In this document: in pieces, positions 61,424 through 64,000 of the stretch
Layout of the letters: every line of letters starts with the position of its first letter
Position numbering within the stretch: position 1 is the first letter of the stretch
Assembly (NCBI RefSeq): GCF_022758235.1
Contig: NZ_JALEBG010000003.1
Span: 496,001 to 560,000, forward strand
Direction of reading: 5' to 3'
Origin: Pontibacter liquoris
Lineage (GTDB): Bacteria; Bacteroidota; Bacteroidia; Cytophagales; Hymenobacteraceae
DNA: 64,000 nt
Position numbers and translations under genes: made by a program
Notes under the pieces: model-generated
Seen by the model: the letters and a program-made list of their open reading frames with translations, nothing else
What the model was told of the DNA's origin: nothing
Database searches by the model: none

Positions 61424-62458
61424 ATGAATCTGAACGCGCGCACCCTTGCACTTTTAACATCGCTGGCCGTGGCCCTGGTGCTGACGGCCTTTCTGGCGTT
61501 AGCCACGTACCTTTCTTCCAATGGCTTGGTGGTGGCGCTGGTTGTGGTGTTTATCAGCTGCTTCATCCTGGTGCACTTCTCCTACGAAGCGCTGGTTTTC
61601 CGGGAGGTAAAGAACGTGTACTCGAATCTGGAGAGCCTGAAGAAACAGGATTTCAAAAAGGTAGAAAGCAAGTCCACCTTTAATGCCGATCCGCTCAAAA
61701 AGATAAAAGATGAGATATTTCTGATTGCCGCACAAAAGCAGCAGGAGATCGATGAGCTGAAGCACCTGCAAAACATGCGCCGCGAGTTTCTGGCCGATGT
61801 GTCGCATGAGTTGAAAACCCCCATCTTTGCTGCCCAGGGCTTCATCCATACCTTGCTAGATGGCGCCATAGACGACCCCACCGTGCGCGACAAGTTCCTG
61901 CAGAAAGCCGGTAAAAGCCTCGATGCCCTGGACGTGCTAGTCCAGGACCTGATCAGTATCTCGCAGTTTGAAAAAGGCGTGGTTAAGATGCAGAAGCGCA
62001 ACTTTGACACGGCACAGCTGGTGCGGGAGGTATTTGAGGAAATGGAGCAGAAAGCGACCGAGCGGGGCATAAAGCTGCACCTGCAGGTAGAGCCCGGCCA
62101 AAAGATCATGCTATATGCCGACCCAAACCGCCTGCGCCAGGTGTTTGTGAACCTAGTGGATAATGCCATTAAGTATAGCCATAAAAAGGGCAATGTTTGG
62201 GTGTCTTTTAGCGAGGGCAAAAAGAAATACACCATTGCTGTAAAAGATGATGGCAAGGGCATAGCAGAAGAGCACATCAACCGCATTTTTGAGCGCTTCT
62301 ACCGCGTCGATAAAAGCCGCTCGCGCGATACCACCAGCACAGGCCTGGGGCTGGCCATCTGCAAGCACATCGTGGAGGCGCACCGCTCGTTCATTGCTGT
62401 AAAAAGTGAGCTGGGCAAAGGCACCACCCTGCGCTTTAAGCTATCAAAGGCGAAGTAA
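61424..62458 (+). CDS. Sensor histidine kinase, PhoR-like
   Basis: A 344-residue kinase with two N-terminal membrane helices (about 8-27 and 31-50) and almost no periplasmic loop. A linker coiled coil leads to the H box REFLADVSHELKTPIFAA with the phosphorylated His. The N box is VDNAIKYSHKK, the G1 box DDGKGI and the G2 box GLGLAICKHIVEAH. The short sensor part means it detects a membrane or cytosolic cue, or another protein, as PhoR does. It follows the PhoB-like regulator. Confidence 0.93.
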   Translation: MNLNARTLALLTSLAVALVLTAFLALATYLSSNGLVVALVVVFISCFILVHFSYEALVFREVKNVYSNLESLKKQDFKKVESKSTFNADPLKKIKDEIFLIAAQKQQEIDELKHLQNMRREFLADVSHELKTPIFAAQGFIHTLLDGAIDDPTVRDKFLQKAGKSLDALDVLVQDLISISQFEKGVVKMQKRNFDTAQLVREVFEEMEQKATERGIKLHLQVEPGQKIMLYADPNRLRQVFVNLVDNAIKYSHKKGNVWVSFSEGKKKYTIAVKDDGKGIAEEHINRIFERFYRVDKSRSRDTTSTGLGLAICKHIVEAHRSFIAVKSELGKGTTLRFKLSKAK

Positions 62459-62468
62459 GTTGGATTGT

Positions 62469-62500
62469 TGAATGGTTGTATGGCTGAATGGTTGTATGGC
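62469..62500. repeat. 16-bp tandem repeat
   Basis: TGAATGGTTGTATGGC occurs twice in tandem, at 62469-62484 and 62485-62500, in the gap behind the kinase gene. Confidence 0.8.
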
Positions 62501-62662
62501 TATACTTTACAGAAAGCTATTCTGTGCGCCGTGCTTTCTCACCCGCATTATTCTTCCTTTGTACTATTGTTCTAGATAGATTGCAGCCAGAAAAGCGCTG
62601 CCGGCTTATCAAAGATCACCCCTAACAATTTAACAAGTAATCAACCAAACAATTATATTAAG

Positions 62663-62670
62663 TATCTTTG
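62663..62670 (+). promoter_or_regulatory. -7 box TATCTTTG
   Basis: An exact TAnnTTTG match 51 bases ahead of the pseudouridine synthase ATG at 62721. Confidence 0.5.
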
Positions 62671-62720
62671 CAGGATGCTCGGCCAAAGTGTAGCTGCGCC
62701 CAAACAAAGTATAAATTACG

Positions 62721-63431
62721 ATGAAGTACCCGGTTTTTAAAGACCTGATTATATTTGAGAATGAGGACTATGTAGTGGTAAACAAGCCGCCGTTCCTGGC
62801 CACGCTGGAGGACCGCACCCCCAACTCAACTAACCTGCTCAAGCTTGCCCGGCAGTATAGCCCGGACATGCAGGCCTGCCACCGCCTGGACAAGGACACC
62901 TCGGGCTGCCTGGTATTTGCCAAAAACCCCGAAGCTTACCGCCACCTGGCCATGCAGTTCGAGCACCGCCAGGTGTACAAAATATACCATGCCGTGGTAT
63001 GGGGCCAGCACAAGTTTGAGGATGAACTGGTGAACCGCTCTATCCTGACCAGCGCCAAGGGAGTGGCCAAGCTAACGCCGAAGGGCAAACCTGCCGAGAC
63101 CTACTTTACCACGCTGGAAAATTATAACCGCCATACTTTGCTCGAGTGCAACCCGGTAACGGGGCGCCTGCACCAGATCCGGATCCATGCCGCATTCCTG
63201 GGTGCGCCCATTGTGGCAGACGAGTTGTACGGCGGCGAGAATGTATTTCTAAGCCAGCTAAAGCGTAACTTTAACCTGAAGCAGGAAACCGAAGAGCAGC
63301 CGCTGATCAAGCGCTTTGCCCTGCACTCGTTCAATATTGGCTTTACGCTGCTAAACGACGAGCCCATAAAGATAGAAGCGCCATACCCCAAGGATTTTGC
63401 CGTACTGGTAAAGCAGCTCCGGACACATTAA
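62721..63431 (+). CDS. RluA-family RNA pseudouridine synthase
   Basis: A 236-residue enzyme converting uridines to pseudouridine in rRNA or tRNA. The catalytic motif HRLDKDTSGCLVFAKN has the conserved Asp, preceded by VVNKPPFLATL and followed by GRLHQIRIHAAFLGAPIVAD, all in the right order. An S4 domain is missing at the N-terminus. The exact RNA position cannot be told. A perfect 21-bp hairpin follows. Confidence 0.92.
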   Translation: MKYPVFKDLIIFENEDYVVVNKPPFLATLEDRTPNSTNLLKLARQYSPDMQACHRLDKDTSGCLVFAKNPEAYRHLAMQFEHRQVYKIYHAVVWGQHKFEDELVNRSILTSAKGVAKLTPKGKPAETYFTTLENYNRHTLLECNPVTGRLHQIRIHAAFLGAPIVADELYGGENVFLSQLKRNFNLKQETEEQPLIKRFALHSFNIGFTLLNDEPIKIEAPYPKDFAVLVKQLRTH

Positions 63432-63444
63432 TTGGACAAAGGAT

Positions 63445-63500
63445 AAAAGACAAAGGACAAAAGAAATGGCTAATGCTACTTCTTTTGTCCTTTGTCTTTT
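63445..63500 (+). terminator. 21-bp hairpin after the pseudouridine synthase gene
   Basis: AAAAGACAAAGGACAAAAGA plus A (63445-63465) pairs perfectly with 63480-63500. The words match the slipped CTTTTGTC repeat at 13309-13385. Confidence 0.75.
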
Positions 63501-63624
63501 TTGCAGGTACAGTTTATACTTCGCCTATACCCTCACAAGTATAAGCAGGTATTCCCGGCTCGTCTTTGCATACTTTAGTAGCCGTGGTGCTTGCAGCTGA
63601 GAACATGCGAAAGAGCCCATTATA

Positions 63625-63692
63625 GCGCAAGCGTCCGCTTGTGCTCTTCAGGCAAAACTCCATAGCGGCAAGGCACAAGCGGACGCTTGCGC
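63625..63692. repeat. REPIN-like pair: 20-bp perfect inverted repeat
   Basis: GCGCAAGCGTCCGCTTGTGC (63625-63644) recurs inverted at 63673-63692 with 28 bases between. Each arm is nearly self-complementary (GCGC ... GTGC), with the same one-base asymmetry as the element at 31967-32113. Confidence 0.75.
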
Positions 63693-63757
63693 CAGCACGT
63701 AACCGCTTAGCCAACAACCTGTTTTTGCCCTTTGTCTTTTGTCAGGCCGTCTTTTGT

Positions 63758-64000
63758 CTAACTTACTTCCAGCACGATCTTGCCAATGTTCCGGTTCTCT
63801 TCCATATACCGGTGTGCTTCGGCTGCCTGTTGCCAGTTAAAAACACTGTCTATTACGGGCTTTATACTTCCGTTGCGGAACAGCGGCAGGGCAAAAGCGC
63901 TCATTTCCTGCGTTAGTTTTATCTGGTAATCGCGGGAGCGGGAACGGAGTGTGGAGCCGGTTACCTGCAGGCGCTTGGCCAGCATCTTGCGCAAATCAAA
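63758..64000 (-). CDS. NAD(P)H quinone oxidoreductase, zinc-type family (C-terminal part)
   Basis: The frame is open to the right edge, so the N-terminal majority lies outside the window. The visible 81 residues read LRKMLAKRLQVTGSTLRSRS near the edge, then KPVIDSVFNWQQAAEAHRYM and a final GKIVLEVS. This is the usual C-terminus of the quinone oxidoreductase / PIG3 branch of the MDR superfamily, which reduces quinones with NADPH. The role in this organism is unknown. Confidence 0.8.
   Translation of the reverse strand, partial: FDLRKMLAKRLQVTGSTLRSRSRDYQIKLTQEMSAFALPLFRNGSIKPVIDSVFNWQQAAEAHRYMEENRNIGKIVLEVS

Noticed and set aside
1..64000. CRISPR array, rRNA, tRNA or complete insertion sequence
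   Set aside because: I looked for regular direct repeats with spacers, tRNA T-loop patterns, rRNA core words and transposase motifs, and saw none.

Overview
The window looks like a chromosomal segment of a Bacteroidota bacterium, probably order Cytophagales and close to Pontibacter/Hymenobacteraceae. Grounds: a fused SecDF, a type B ribosomal protein L31, the Bacteroidetes-type GlmU-like protein, BatD, promoters with the TAnnTTTG -7 box, a TonB receptor, and intergenic repeat families typical of this phylum. No rRNA, tRNA, CRISPR array, complete insertion sequence or prophage was recognised. The window is mostly housekeeping genes on both strands, with three repeat-rich gaps (21.5-22.5, 31.0-34.4 and 63.4-63.8 kb).

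Layout. 0-6.2 kb (+): end of an esterase, a Nudix hydrolase, an Ala-rich secreted protein, an outer-membrane protein with a two-component system behind it, and a beta-hydroxyacid dehydrogenase. 6.3-14.9 kb (-): helix-hairpin-helix protein, an NSS amino-acid transporter with a 53-residue MetS-like subunit, an RmlD-like reductase with a cyclophilin, hemC, holB, GlmU-like and rpmE2. 15-21.5 kb (+): phosphoribosyltransferase, rdgB, udk, a TrkA-type protein, secDF. 22.5-30.8 kb: Nfu, an Na+/H+ antiporter, aroC, batD, two ferritin-like proteins, queG. 30.8-34.4 kb: an AT-rich DnaA-box-like region, a low-GC AntA-like gene, ruvB and a 1.1-kb repeat field. 34.4-44.4 kb (-): glutaryl-CoA dehydrogenase-like, chrA, a TonB receptor behind a clear TPP riboswitch, a mutarotase, a NadR-like kinase, a lipoprotein and a PnuC/PnuT-like transporter. 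44.4-64 kb (mostly +): rhodanese, guaB, a phosphatase/STAS/kinase partner-switching module, two parvulins, moxR, SDR, GNAT, recA, DUF3108, a PhoB/PhoR-like pair, an RluA-type synthase and the end of a quinone oxidoreductase.

How genes work together. The SpoIIE-type phosphatase, STAS protein and HATPase kinase (46.8-49.6 kb) form a compact Rsb-like switch with no sigma factor beside it. The two parvulins, one with a C-terminal OmpA-like domain, suit outer-membrane protein folding. The TPP riboswitch predicts that the TonB receptor takes up thiamin, and the nearby PnuC/PnuT-like permease and NadR-like kinase could act downstream.

The most striking window-scale signal is a heptamer, AAGTATA (reverse complement TATACTT). 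By eye I count about 100 copies, against roughly 5-8 expected by chance. It occurs in genes and intergenic DNA in both orientations, and as inverted pairs at the base of terminator hairpins. This resembles DNA-uptake sequences or the cyanobacterial HIP1 element. Counts were made by reading and need a computed check.
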